NCBI GenBank assembly: GCA_009746045.1
Contig: RPFO01000702.1
Span: forward strand, 934,001 to 998,000
Reading direction: 5' to 3'
DNA: 64,000 bases
Source of the DNA: Mesostigma viride
Taxonomy: Eukaryota; Streptophyta; Mesostigmatophyceae; Mesostigmatales; Mesostigmataceae
The notes beneath the pieces are model-generated. The model worked only from the letters and a program-made list of their open reading frames with translations. It made no database searches and was not told the origin of the DNA. Position 1 is the first letter of the stretch. Every line of letters begins with the position of its first letter. Below, in pieces: positions 18,457-26,278 of the stretch. Both the position numbers and the translations under genes were made by a program.

Positions 18457-19306
18457 GTTTAAGCTGTTGTTTATTGTGGTAGTTTTCACATTTTGTGGTA
18501 CAGCTAAAGGAGAGATTATTCCAACCTATTCCGTGGATTCAATAACTATTAAAAATCTTGATAAACTAATTGACGAAAATACTATAGTATTTATAGAGCT
18601 TGACGACGTTTTGGTAATGCCAAAATCAAAAATGTTTTACTACGGTGATAATCCTTATCGTCTTTTTATTTATGAACTATTTAGCTTATCTAAAACAAAT
18701 CCTCAATATTTGAATTTAATTGTCAGATGGTATCAAATGCGTAAATTGATGATGGTGGAGGAAGGCTGGAAAAATTTTATTGAAAATTTAAAAAAAAGAA
18801 AAGTACCGGTTTACGCTTTGTGTACTATGCCAATTCAAATAAAAAATATTGAACCAAAAAGGCTTTCGGAGCTCAAAGAACTCGGTATAAGTTTTACTGA
18901 AAAAATCAATGATAAAGACATTATAGAAATCGAGAAAAAAGAAGATCATACTTCACTTTTTTATCATGGCATAATTTTTACTGGGGCTTCTGCCAAGGCT
19001 AATGTTTTATTGAATTTTATAAAAGTTGCTAATATTTCACCCAAAAAAATTGTAGTGTTTGGTAACTCCCAGGCAGAGCTTCAAGCTATAGAAAGCAATT
19101 TTTATAGATTTAGAATCAATTTTTATAGTATTCTTTATTTAGGGGCAAGGAAATTTGTTGATATTCCTGATCCAAATGTAATTCGTTTACAACAACAAAT
19201 GCTTTTTGATCAAGAAAAATGGTTAGAGGATGAAGAAGCCGAAGCTTTGCTAAAGCGAACTGTTGAACAAAAGGATTTACCTGAAGTAAAAGAGGAAAGA
19301 AAGTAA
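18446..19306 (+). CDS. Exported DUF2608 (HAD-like) protein, second of a tandem pair
   Basis: The protein has 286 residues with a signal peptide (about 1-22, 'FTFCGTAKGE'). DUF2608 features: motif I-like 'VFIELDDVLVMPKSKMFYYG', middle region 'GWKNFIENLKKRKVPVYALC' and a motif III/IV-like 'KKIVVFGNSQAELQAIE'. The HAD nucleophile position reads Glu-Leu-Asp-Asp, so some catalytic acids remain. It is predicted to be periplasmic or secreted. Family members occur in intracellular bacteria and lack a proven role. The N-terminal overlap with the preceding paralogue suggests an old duplication with one partner losing its catalytic residues. Confidence 0.7.
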   Translation: MKNKFKLLFIVVVFTFCGTAKGEIIPTYSVDSITIKNLDKLIDENTIVFIELDDVLVMPKSKMFYYGDNPYRLFIYELFSLSKTNPQYLNLIVRWYQMRKLMMVEEGWKNFIENLKKRKVPVYALCTMPIQIKNIEPKRLSELKELGISFTEKINDKDIIEIEKKEDHTSLFYHGIIFTGASAKANVLLNFIKVANISPKKIVVFGNSQAELQAIESNFYRFRINFYSILYLGARKFVDIPDPNVIRLQQQMLFDQEKWLEDEEAEALLKRTVEQKDLPEVKEERK

Positions 19307-19584
19307 TTAAATCTTCTGTAATAAGTTTGGGTATGTGCCAGGATATTGCGGATGCTCCTGTAGACTATTGATGAACGCTAAAATGGTGGAGCAAAAGAAA
19401 CAAATTGATTCTGATTATTTCATTTAAAAATAATCTCCACATTTTAAGTTTAAATAACCTATGTCTTGAAGCTAAAGATAAAAAGAGAAATAACTTAACT
19501 GACTGGGACTTTGTTAATAAATATCTGGAAGTCTTGGATAAGCTTATATTTATAAAAGGACTATTAATTTTTTAAAGCAAGGGC
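19307..19584 (+). other. Gene-free stretch with one unassigned open frame
   Basis: Between the DUF2608 pair and the tmRNA promoter. One frame is open from 19375 to a TAA at 19573-19575 (66 codons, 'DWDFVNKYLEVLDKLIF' near its end), but it has no ATG. The only start would be TTG 19405, with no Shine-Dalgarno. It could be a gene remnant. I recognise no family and do not call it a gene. Confidence 0.3.
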
Positions 19585-19614
19585 TTTACATCCTAAGTAT
19601 TTTGGTCTTATAAT
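19585..19614 (+). promoter_or_regulatory. Sigma-70-type promoter for ssrA
   Basis: TTTACA (19585-19590) and a perfect TATAAT (19609-19614) are separated by 18 bp. The predicted transcription start near 19621 precedes the acceptor piece of the tmRNA by a sensible distance. Confidence 0.7.
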
Positions 19615-19620
19615 ATATAT

Positions 19621-19900
19621 GCTCTGTATGGGCTATGGTAATAAACGTTATTTGGAATAGAAGTTGCGGACTCGGGGGCGGTACCCGACGCCTCCACCAA
19701 GCTTTATGGGGGTGAAATAGGATCGACGTGCTTAATAAAGGAATAATTTTTACCCGGTATGATACCACCGAATCCTTGTGATTTAGGGTCAAAAAAAGTA
19801 AATGCAAACGATAATAACAATCGTCTTGCGGCTGTTGCTGCTTAATTGTAGTAACTAAGCCACGGGGCTGGGGGCTTGCCTGGCAACAGAAAAGCCCTAA
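19621..19900 (+). ncRNA. ssrA: tmRNA, circularly permuted two-piece form
   Basis: The order of parts is reversed relative to one-piece tmRNA. The 3' acceptor half comes first: T-arm TCGGG/CCCGA around 19671-19687, then CGCCTCC, discriminator A and CCA ending at 19699. After a short spacer comes the mature 5' end GGGGGTG at 19708, which pairs with the acceptor strand over 7 bp. The tag frame starts at GCA 19804 and reads ANDNNRLAAVAA with stop TAA at 19843-19845. The last residues (AVAA) fit recognition by ClpXP. A pseudoknot-like 3' part ends near 19897. The exact outer ends are estimates. This layout is typical of alphaproteobacteria, where the two pieces are cut apart after transcription. 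It rescues stalled ribosomes. Confidence 0.92.
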
Positions 19901-19910
19901 TTTAATTTAT

Positions 19911-20432
19911 ATGTATGTTATGACATTTGATTATCGACATTTGATAGATAAATCAGTACTGGATATTTTAAAAAAAATACTTAAGGACATACAAAGTAAT
20001 GGAATTTCTGATGATCGGAGCATTTATATATCTTTTCGTACTAATGCTCAAGGGGTTGTGTTATCGAAACCAGTTAAGCAAAAATATCCCAAAGAAATTA
20101 CTATTATTTTACAGCACCAATTTAAAAATCTAACAGTTTTAGATGAAAAATTTACAGTTAATATTACCTTTAGTGGAATAACTGAAACAGTTGAAGTGCC
20201 ATTTAATACTATAACGAGTTTTTTAGATCCAGTAGCCAATTTTGGATTTCAGTTTGCGGTGTCTAATGAGGCTAAACTCGGTAAAAGTAATTCTTATGTA
20301 AATAAAGCAGATATTTTACCTTCAAAATTTAAACTTACTGATAATAAAAAAGCTAAAATAAATAATAAAGAAGCGACAGTTGTAGCTTTTGATAAATTTA
20401 GAAAAAAAAGTGAAGAAGGGAGTGTATATTAA
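19911..20432 (+). CDS. sspB: ClpXP adaptor SspB, alphaproteobacterial type
   Basis: SspB binds ssrA-tagged peptides and delivers them to ClpX. The protein has 173 residues from ATG 19911 (ATG 19920 is an equal option giving 'MTFDYRHLI'). The core matches the alpha-type SspB: 'ISDDRSIYISFRTNAQGV', 'KQKYPKEITIILQHQF', 'DEKFTVNITFSGITETVEVP' and 'FLDPVANFGFQF'. The C terminus is a long polar, Lys-rich tail expected to contact ClpX. It begins within about 15-20 bp of the end of ssrA, so the tag-maker and the tag-reader sit side by side, probably on one transcript. It abuts rnhA with no gap. Confidence 0.88.
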   Translation: MYVMTFDYRHLIDKSVLDILKKILKDIQSNGISDDRSIYISFRTNAQGVVLSKPVKQKYPKEITIILQHQFKNLTVLDEKFTVNITFSGITETVEVPFNTITSFLDPVANFGFQFAVSNEAKLGKSNSYVNKADILPSKFKLTDNKKAKINNKEATVVAFDKFRKKSEEGSVY

Positions 20433-20924
20433 ATGCCGCCAAAACCGGTACTTAATATATACACAGACGGGGCTTGTTCTGGTAATCCTGGGCCAGGAGG
20501 ATGGGGAGCATACCTAGAGTATGGAGATGGAGAGGATGGCTCAAAAAAAATAACTAAAGAGATTTTTGGTTATAGCCATGAAACTACTAATAATCAGATG
20601 GAAATAGTAGCTGCTATAGAAGCATTGAAAATACTTAAAAAACCTTGTACTGTCAATCTATATACTGACAGCAAATATCTTCAGCTGGGTATTACAAAAT
20701 GGATTCACAATTGGCGTAGGAATAATTGGCTTAAAAGTGACAATAAACCTGTTAAGAATGCTCAGCTATGGCAAAAATTGGAGGAGGAGATTGCTCTGCA
20801 TGTTATTATATGGCATTGGGTAAAAGGTCATTCAGATAATTATGGTAACATAATAGCTGATAAGCTAGCAGTGAAGGGGAGGGAAATGGCAAAGTGGGAG
20901 AAGATAAATGTCGTTCATAGATAA
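20433..20924 (+). CDS. rnhA: Ribonuclease HI
   Basis: Cleaves the RNA strand of RNA:DNA hybrids. The protein has 163 residues. All catalytic acids are present: Asp12 in 'NIYTDGACSGNPGPGGWG', Glu57 in 'ETTNNQMEIVAAIEAL', Asp79 in 'LYTDSKYL' and Asp143 in 'NIIADKLA', plus the basic handle 'KWIHNWRRNNWLKS' and His133. Its ATG directly follows the sspB stop, and the gene overlaps the next one by 17 bp, indicating an operon sspB-rnhA-NDUFA12. Confidence 0.97.
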   Translation: MPPKPVLNIYTDGACSGNPGPGGWGAYLEYGDGEDGSKKITKEIFGYSHETTNNQMEIVAAIEALKILKKPCTVNLYTDSKYLQLGITKWIHNWRRNNWLKSDNKPVKNAQLWQKLEEEIALHVIIWHWVKGHSDNYGNIIADKLAVKGREMAKWEKINVVHR

Positions 20925-21234
20925 GTTTTTAGCGAAGATATGTGCTAAAAAAATAGGGGAAGATGATTTTGGGAATGAATATTATATTAGTTGTTTTAGG
21001 AACTACCTAGGGAAAAATAAAAGATTAGTTATATATAACGGTCTTGATTTATCTTCTAAAGTCCCTCCTATGTGGCATGCTTGGCTTCATTATATGACTG
21101 ATGAATTTCCGATCGGTAACAAAAAGAAATTTGAGTGGGAAAGAGATTTTGAGCCTAATTTGACAGGTACAAAATATGCTTATGAACCGTCAACAGGAGA
21201 TAAATCGCCTGTTTATATTAAGTGGAAACCGTAA
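20908..21234 (+). CDS. NDUFA12-family complex I subunit
   Basis: A 108-residue protein of the NADH:ubiquinone oxidoreductase 17.2 kDa subunit family, an accessory subunit shared by mitochondria and alphaproteobacteria. The family hallmark 'VPPMWHAWLHYMTDEFP' is present, preceded by 'EYYISCF...KRLVIYNG' and followed by 'GTKYAYEPSTGDKSPVY'. It is expected to bind the matrix-arm side of complex I. It starts inside the end of rnhA. Confidence 0.92.
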   Translation: MSFIDKFLAKICAKKIGEDDFGNEYYISCFRNYLGKNKRLVIYNGLDLSSKVPPMWHAWLHYMTDEFPIGNKKKFEWERDFEPNLTGTKYAYEPSTGDKSPVYIKWKP

Positions 21235-21250
21235 ATAATTCGAGATTTTT

Positions 21251-21700
21251 ATGAAAGAGAGAGTAATTGAAACTGTTGTAGGTTTTGTTGTTATTTGTTT
21301 AGCCATATTTTCTTTTATGTTTTTTTACAAAATCAGTGATTCTGGGGAAGATGGTGAGGGTTATTTTTTAAATGCTTATTTTCAAAATATTGAGGGTGTT
21401 GCAGAAGGTAACGACGTTAAGCTTTCTGGAATTAAAATAGGTTATATTGATAATGTAACGCTTGAAAATGGTACTTATTTTGCTGTTGCACGGCTAAAGA
21501 TCAAAAAAGGTATAGATATTCCTTCTGATTCAAGAGCTATAGTATCTACTAGTGGATTACTTGGTGGCAAATATATAAGAATTAACCCTGGATCTGCTGA
21601 TGATAATTTAAAAGAGAATGGTAAGTTTAAATTTACACAGTCTTCGATTAATATAGAAGATCTAATTAGTAAGCTAATGTATTCTTTAACTAGCAAATAG
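21251..21700 (+). CDS. mlaD: MCE-domain lipid transport protein MlaD
   Basis: Periplasmic substrate-binding ring subunit of the Mla phospholipid transport system. The protein has 149 residues. One N-terminal membrane anchor (residues about 5-27) is followed by an MCE domain ('LNAYFQNIEGVAEGNDVKLS', 'GIKIGYIDNVTLENG', 'SDSRAIVSTSGLLGGKYI') and a short hydrophobic tail 'EDLISKLMYSLTSK' typical of the pore-lining helix. No other mla gene is adjacent. It lies 16 bp after the NDUFA12 gene, a pairing known from other alphaproteobacteria. Confidence 0.93.
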   Translation: MKERVIETVVGFVVICLAIFSFMFFYKISDSGEDGEGYFLNAYFQNIEGVAEGNDVKLSGIKIGYIDNVTLENGTYFAVARLKIKKGIDIPSDSRAIVSTSGLLGGKYIRINPGSADDNLKENGKFKFTQSSINIEDLISKLMYSLTSK

Positions 21701-21863
21701 ATATGTACGTTGTTTAAGTGAAATGAACTATCTTTTCTAAAAACTATTTGCTCGATTTTTTAGCCTATCTTTTTAAAGAGAGGTAATAGAGGAGTGGATT
21801 TTTTTGGTTTACTTCTCATGGTAAACTATGTTGCTATATGGAGGTTGATATTCATACTTACTA

Positions 21864-22298
21864 TTAAAGAACTTTTATCATACTGATGGTTGCAACATTA
21901 TGAAAATAGACTTCTCCGTTTTCCTTAAAACCAAACTGTTTATAAAAATCCAACAAAGCTTCATCACTTATGTGGAGCCTTATTATTTTTGCCTTCTGGC
22001 TATTTTTTACTTCATTAATAACCTGTTTTACCAGTTCTTTCCCGTAACCACGATTCCTGTATTTCTTAATAACGGTTACTCTAGCTAAATCTGCTATACC
22101 GTTTTCATACATTATTCTAGTTATGCCAATTATCTGTTTTTCATATACGAGAACGTAATGATGGGCTTTTATATCAATTATGCTAAACTCTTGCGTAATT
22201 TTTCTCCGATATTCACCGATATAAACTTTATATCTAATAATCAAATAAGTTGCTAAATAACCTAAATTATAAAAGTAAACCGGTTTAAGTAATAACAT
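21864..22298 (-). CDS. GNAT-family N-acetyltransferase
   Basis: The protein has 144 residues. A GNAT fold is seen: 'HHYVLVYEKQIIGITRIMY' (strands 3-4), the acetyl-CoA loop 'VIKKYRNRGYGKELVKQVI' (Arg/Gln-x-x-Gly-x-Gly/Ala pattern), and 'IIRLHISDEALLDFYKQFGF' near the C terminus. The substrate is unknown. It is a monocistronic minus-strand gene. The first 25 residues are rather hydrophobic and the true start could be further in. Confidence 0.8.
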   Translation of the reverse strand: MLLLKPVYFYNLGYLATYLIIRYKVYIGEYRRKITQEFSIIDIKAHHYVLVYEKQIIGITRIMYENGIADLARVTVIKKYRNRGYGKELVKQVINEVKNSQKAKIIRLHISDEALLDFYKQFGFKENGEVYFHNVATISMIKVL

Positions 22299-22647
22299 AA
22301 CCTTAGGGTATTTCTGCCTTTTGAATAAAACTAGGATTATTTTTATTTATATATGATAAAATTCTTAGATTCTATACTTAAATTTATTACTTATAGACTC
22401 AAGTTAGCTTGCTTTATGAGAAATCCAGCTATTAAAGCATCCTGCTTTTTCTTTTGCTCATTTCTGTTAAGTGAGAAAAAAATTAAATTAACATTAATTT
22501 CTTAATACTTTTTTAATTAATATTAGCTAAAATTATTATATAGTATTTGTAGGACCAACTAACCTTCAAGAGTACCATAACAAATACTATAAATTAATTT
22601 GCGGTTTTTAAGCTTCTAAGGCGTTTTAATTTTATAGAGGGGGAGTT
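22299..22647. other. Gene-free region holding a 12-bp inverted repeat
   Basis: This 349-bp AT-rich stretch lies between the divergent GNAT gene and a small His-rich protein gene. I see no coding frame. It contains a perfect inverted repeat at 22539-22550 and 22580-22591 and an unusually strong ribosome binding site (GAGGGGGAG, about 22637-22645) just before ATG 22648. Confidence 0.6.
22539..22591. repeat. Perfect 12-bp inverted repeat, leader hairpin or operator
   Basis: The arms TATAGTATTTGT and ACAAATACTATA are separated by 29 bases. They lie 57 bp before ATG 22648. A similar layout precedes the other small His-rich gene at 28,091. Either a binding site or an RNA stem in the leader would fit. 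Confidence 0.65.
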
Positions 22648-22857
22648 ATGTTTGAGCTATTTATGATGGTAACTAACGGTATTATGTGCATGTTAAGTTC
22701 TATATCTTTTAGCAAATTAATATACGATAAATATAACTATTCCAAGCTACCTAACCTTCTGGTAAATCACGATGATAATCATCACAGGGTAGATCATCCT
22801 GACCACAAGGAGTTGGTAGGGGAAATATCGATTACAGAAGCCCATACTGAGTCTTAA
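22648..22857 (+). CDS. Small membrane protein with His/Asp-rich tail
   Basis: The protein has 69 residues. Residues 1-20 are hydrophobic (a membrane anchor or signal), followed by a basic/Tyr segment and a His/Asp-rich stretch 'NHDDNHHRVDHPDHKE', then an acidic tail. The start is decided by a near-perfect Shine-Dalgarno (GAGGGGGAG). The His/Asp run looks able to bind metal, an inference. It resembles the protein at 28,091 in layout: an N-terminal hydrophobic helix, His-rich middle, acidic end, strong SD and an inverted repeat upstream. No known family recognised. Confidence 0.65.
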   Translation: MFELFMMVTNGIMCMLSSISFSKLIYDKYNYSKLPNLLVNHDDNHHRVDHPDHKELVGEISITEAHTES

Positions 22858-22905
22858 GCAAAAGCTATATTATTAGCACAAGGATTATCTTATAGGAGCT
22901 GGGAT

Positions 22906-23217
22906 CTATATTAAATCTGCATTGTATGGATTCCAGTTTTCGCTCTTGATATTTAGAATTTTATAATTACTTGATGTACCTTTAACGAGAGTAATTGCTT
23001 TTTTTGGTATCGACCATCTACGTGATAAAAAATCTATGATTGCTTTATTAGCTTTTCCATTTTCTGGAACTTCTTTTACAGTTAATTTTATATACCATAT
23101 GCCGTCTATGTAAATTACTCCATCGATGCTATCCTGCTTACCGCTAGCTTTTACTTTTACATAAAAATTGAAGCTTTTATTGCTTAAAGGAAGGAAAATT
23201 TCTTTATATTTATCCAT
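22906..23217 (-). CDS. DUF167 / YggU-family protein
   Basis: The protein has 103 residues. The family pattern is present: 'FYVKVKASGKQDSIDGV' at the front, 'YIKLTVKEVPENGKANKAII' and 'WSIPKKAITLVKGTSSNYKIL'. DUF167 proteins are small conserved alpha/beta proteins of unknown biochemical role. It is convergent with the small His-rich gene and divergent from the transglycosylase gene. Confidence 0.88.
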   Translation of the reverse strand: MDKYKEIFLPLSNKSFNFYVKVKASGKQDSIDGVIYIDGIWYIKLTVKEVPENGKANKAIIDFLSRRWSIPKKAITLVKGTSSNYKILNIKSENWNPYNADLI

Positions 23218-23281
23218 TTTACTTGCCTGGTAAGCTTTATCAAATTAAGATATTTAGTATGATTAATCTTTAACGGGTAAA

Positions 23282-24046
23282 ATGCGAACTATTTTCTTGA
23301 CGATCATCTTCTCAATAGCTTTTACCTTTGCTAATTCTACTTACGCAAGTATAGATTATGAACTTAAGGAATCAAGGAAATGTTCAAGTGTGTTTTCTTA
23401 TTTCGAAAAAAAGTATGGTTTGCCGGGTAATAGTTTGCATGCTATTTCTCTGCATGAAACCGCAAAAAAACACCCTCGCCATAATATTTCGCTGGTTTGG
23501 CCTTGGACGGTGATGAATAACAAAGAAGGTAAGAGCTACCATTTTAGAACCCAGAATGAGGCAATAAGATATGTAAGAATGCAGTTTATGATGGGGAATA
23601 ATAATATAGATGTAGGATGTATGCAAATTAATTTAAAGCACCATCCGGAAGCTTTTTCGTCTTTAAATCAGGCTTTTTCTCCCAGAAGCAATATTGCATA
23701 TGGAGCTTATTTCTTAAGCGAAAATAGGAAGAAATTAGGTTCAATGGAAAAGGCTATAGGGAGGTATCATTCTGCAACTGAGCATCTTGCTGCTAAATAC
23801 CGTTATAATGTTGATAAAATTAATCAGTCTATGTATGAATATAATGCCAACTTACGCAAAGTTGCATATAGCGTTTCTTACAATAAGAGATACCTTAATT
23901 CTTATCGTAAAAGTTCTTCCCAGGATTTATTTACTAAAAAAAATGATCGCTATGTAGTAAGTAGAAATAAAAATTCTTCAAAACGTATTAATGCAGATAA
24001 AATTCAACATGAAGATTGGTTTGGGAGTAAAGTATACCAACGATGA
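23282..24046 (+). CDS. Periplasmic lytic transglycosylase (SLT domain)
   Basis: The protein has 254 residues with a signal peptide (1-22, ending 'NSTYASIDY'). The SLT fold is seen: catalytic Glu59 in 'NSLHAISLHETAKK', 'DVGCMQINLKHHPEAF', 'NIAYGAYFLSENRKKLG' and 'AIGRYHSATEHLAAKYRYNV'. It cleaves the MurNAc-GlcNAc glycan bond, producing 1,6-anhydro ends, and could serve wall turnover or make room for secretion machines. The C-terminal 60 residues are Ser/Lys/Asn-rich and unassigned. The stop overlaps the next gene's ATG by 4 bases. Confidence 0.88.
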   Translation: MRTIFLTIIFSIAFTFANSTYASIDYELKESRKCSSVFSYFEKKYGLPGNSLHAISLHETAKKHPRHNISLVWPWTVMNNKEGKSYHFRTQNEAIRYVRMQFMMGNNNIDVGCMQINLKHHPEAFSSLNQAFSPRSNIAYGAYFLSENRKKLGSMEKAIGRYHSATEHLAAKYRYNVDKINQSMYEYNANLRKVAYSVSYNKRYLNSYRKSSSQDLFTKKNDRYVVSRNKNSSKRINADKIQHEDWFGSKVYQR

Positions 24047-24786
24047 TGATATTTAATCAAGATTTGGTAAAGAGCCGTAAAGCTAGTTCTATTGATAATA
24101 TTAAAAATTCAGATTTTTACCGATTCCTCTATTCTGATTTAATACAGCGATTAGAACCGATAGATAAAACTTATAAGGAAGGATTAGTCCTGGGTTTTGG
24201 CAATTACCATATGTTTCCTATTAATAATCCCTATAATTTAAATTATACTGAACTAGACCAGCTTGTTTTAATAGAAAAAAAATCACTGGACCTCGTACTA
24301 TTTCCATTTGGATTTCATTGGTTAAATGACGTACAAAAATTTTTATTTAAAGTGAAAGACGTTCTAAAAAATGATGGTATTTTTGTTTGTAATTTTGCCG
24401 GTTCAGGTAGCCTGAATCATCTAAGAAAACTTTTATTTCTAGCAGAAGAGGAACATAACATTTCTCACTTTCCCCATATTTCTCCTTTTATTAAATTTGA
24501 AGATATGACACCTCTTATGCAACAAGCAGGTTTTGCTGAAAATATAATTGATTGCGAAACGATAGAACTAGAATATAAAAATCCAATTTTATTCATGAGG
24601 GCCTTAAAGAGCTTTGGAGAAACAAATGCAATTAATAATAGGATAAACTACTCTATTACAAAACCAATGTATAACTATATAAAAAACTATGAGCGTAATT
24701 TTCTAGATAAAATAAATCTAATTAGCTTAGTATCTAGTCCGGCAAAAGGCTCAATAAAGTTAAAAGCAGAAAATTTTTCGGGATAA
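24043..24786 (+). CDS. NDUFAF5-like SAM-dependent methyltransferase family protein
   Basis: The protein has 247 residues. The N terminus 'MIFNQDLVKSRKASS' matches the 'IFDR.L...R..RA' start of the alphaproteobacterial family related to the mitochondrial complex I assembly factor NDUFAF5. The middle 'LDLVLFPFGFHWLNDVQKFL' and 'VLKNDGIFVCNFAGSGSL' are the usual post-SAM strands. The glycine-rich SAM motif is weakened to 'VLGFGNYHMF', so methyl transfer is doubtful. Human NDUFAF5 is an arginine hydroxylase. It is coupled by a 4-bp ATGA overlap to the transglycosylase gene. With an NDUFA12 homologue also in the window, a role around complex I is plausible. Confidence 0.72.
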   Translation: MMIFNQDLVKSRKASSIDNIKNSDFYRFLYSDLIQRLEPIDKTYKEGLVLGFGNYHMFPINNPYNLNYTELDQLVLIEKKSLDLVLFPFGFHWLNDVQKFLFKVKDVLKNDGIFVCNFAGSGSLNHLRKLLFLAEEEHNISHFPHISPFIKFEDMTPLMQQAGFAENIIDCETIELEYKNPILFMRALKSFGETNAINNRINYSITKPMYNYIKNYERNFLDKINLISLVSSPAKGSIKLKAENFSG

Positions 24787-24879
24787 TGTTAAAGCTTCCT
24801 TGTGTTTTAGACTTTTATTATGCTATCATTTACCGATTGAAACTGAAATTTTACTATATTATTTAGAGGATCTATTTCT

Positions 24880-26277
24880 ATGGAAGAGTTTGATTTAGCA
24901 GTTATTGGGGCAGGACCGGCGGGTTACACGGGGGCAATAAGAGCGGCTCAGCTTGGGAATAAAGTCATATGTATTGAAAAGCATAGCACTTTAGGAGGAA
25001 CTTGCTTAAATGTTGGGTGTATTCCCTCTAAAGCCTTATTAAATTTTTCTGAAAAATACGAGGAGGCAAGAACTCATTTTGCTGATATTGGTATTAGTGC
25101 TGATATAAAACTTGATCTGGCCAGAATGCTTGCTAAAAAAGATAAAGTAGTAGGAGATTTGTGTAAAGGGATAGAAAGCCTTTTTGTTAAAAATAAAATT
25201 AGAAAAATCAAGGGGATAGCAAAAATTATTGATCCAAATACTGTTGAAATTACTGAGGGCACAAATAACACGAAAATAAAGGCTAAAAATATCCTAATTG
25301 CTACTGGCTCTCAGATAATTAATGTTCCAGGGATAAATATTAACGAAAAAAATATAGTTTCTTCAACAGGTGCTTTATCCCTTTCAAAAGTACCAAATGA
25401 AATGGTAATTATTGGTGGGGGGTATATAGGTCTGGAGCTCGGGTCTGTATGGAGAAGGCTTGGAAGTAAAATTACTGTTATAGAATATGCGGAGAGAATT
25501 GTTCCAGCTCTTGATGTGGAAATCGGTAAATCTTTTTACAAAATCCTTGAGGGACAAGGATTTAAATTTATGCTTAGTACCAAAGTGTTAAAAGCTGAGC
25601 AGGTTAAAGATCGGATCGAACTGGTTACTAGCGGAGTTAATGACAGTAAAGAAAGTAGGATTAGTTGTGACGTTGCTTTGGTTTCTGTTGGTAGGAAACC
25701 GAATACTGAGGGTATGGGATTGGCGGAAATGGGAATTGAAGTTGATCAGCGGGGAATGATTAATGTAAATGATTATTTTCAAACAAATTACTCTAATATT
25801 TACGCAGTTGGGGATGTTATAAGAGGGCCAATGCTTGCGCATAAAGCAGAAGAAGAGGCCATCGCTGCAGTAGAAATTATGAATGGCCAGGCAGGACATG
25901 TGAATTATAATCTAATTCCGGCGGTTGTATATACTTGGCCTGAAGTTGCAAGTGTTGGAGCGACAGAAGAAGACTTAAAAAAGGCTGGCATAGACTATAA
26001 AGTAGGAAAATTTCCTTTTCTGGCAAATAGCAGGGCCCGGAGTGCTGGTAATACTGAAGGGATGGTGAAAATCCTTTCAGATAGCAAAAATGATAAAATC
26101 CTGGGAGCTCATATTATTGGTCCTGATGCTGGGACGCTCATTGCAGAAATTGTAGCCTATATGGAATTTGGAGGCGCTGCTGAAGATATTGCCCGTACTT
26201 CTCATGCCCATCCAACCCTTAACGAAGCAATAAGAGAAGCAGCACTTGCAGTGGATAAAAGGGCTATTAATATATAA
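24880..26277 (+). CDS. lpd: Dihydrolipoyl dehydrogenase (E3)
   Basis: FAD enzyme that reoxidises lipoamide of the pyruvate or 2-oxoglutarate dehydrogenase complex, passing electrons to NAD+. The protein has 465 residues. FAD loop 'DLAVIGAGPAGYTGAIRA', redox disulfide Cys42/Cys47 in 'GGTCLNVGCIPSKAL', NAD-binding loop 'VIIGGGYIGLELGSVW', second FAD site 'IYAVGDVIRGPMLAHKA' and active-site His-Glu pair 'HAHPTLNEAIREAAL'. SD AGAGGA lies upstream. The stop is one base from the holA ATG, so the genes are coupled. Confidence 0.96.
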   Translation: MEEFDLAVIGAGPAGYTGAIRAAQLGNKVICIEKHSTLGGTCLNVGCIPSKALLNFSEKYEEARTHFADIGISADIKLDLARMLAKKDKVVGDLCKGIESLFVKNKIRKIKGIAKIIDPNTVEITEGTNNTKIKAKNILIATGSQIINVPGININEKNIVSSTGALSLSKVPNEMVIIGGGYIGLELGSVWRRLGSKITVIEYAERIVPALDVEIGKSFYKILEGQGFKFMLSTKVLKAEQVKDRIELVTSGVNDSKESRISCDVALVSVGRKPNTEGMGLAEMGIEVDQRGMINVNDYFQTNYSNIYAVGDVIRGPMLAHKAEEEAIAAVEIMNGQAGHVNYNLIPAVVYTWPEVASVGATEEDLKKAGIDYKVGKFPFLANSRARSAGNTEGMVKILSDSKNDKILGAHIIGPDAGTLIAEIVAYMEFGGAAEDIARTSHAHPTLNEAIREAALAVDKRAINI

Positions 26278-26278
26278 A

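Noticed and set aside
19911-20432. SecB
   Set aside because: The core matches alphaproteobacterial SspB ('LQHQF', 'FLDPVANFGFQF'), not SecB.
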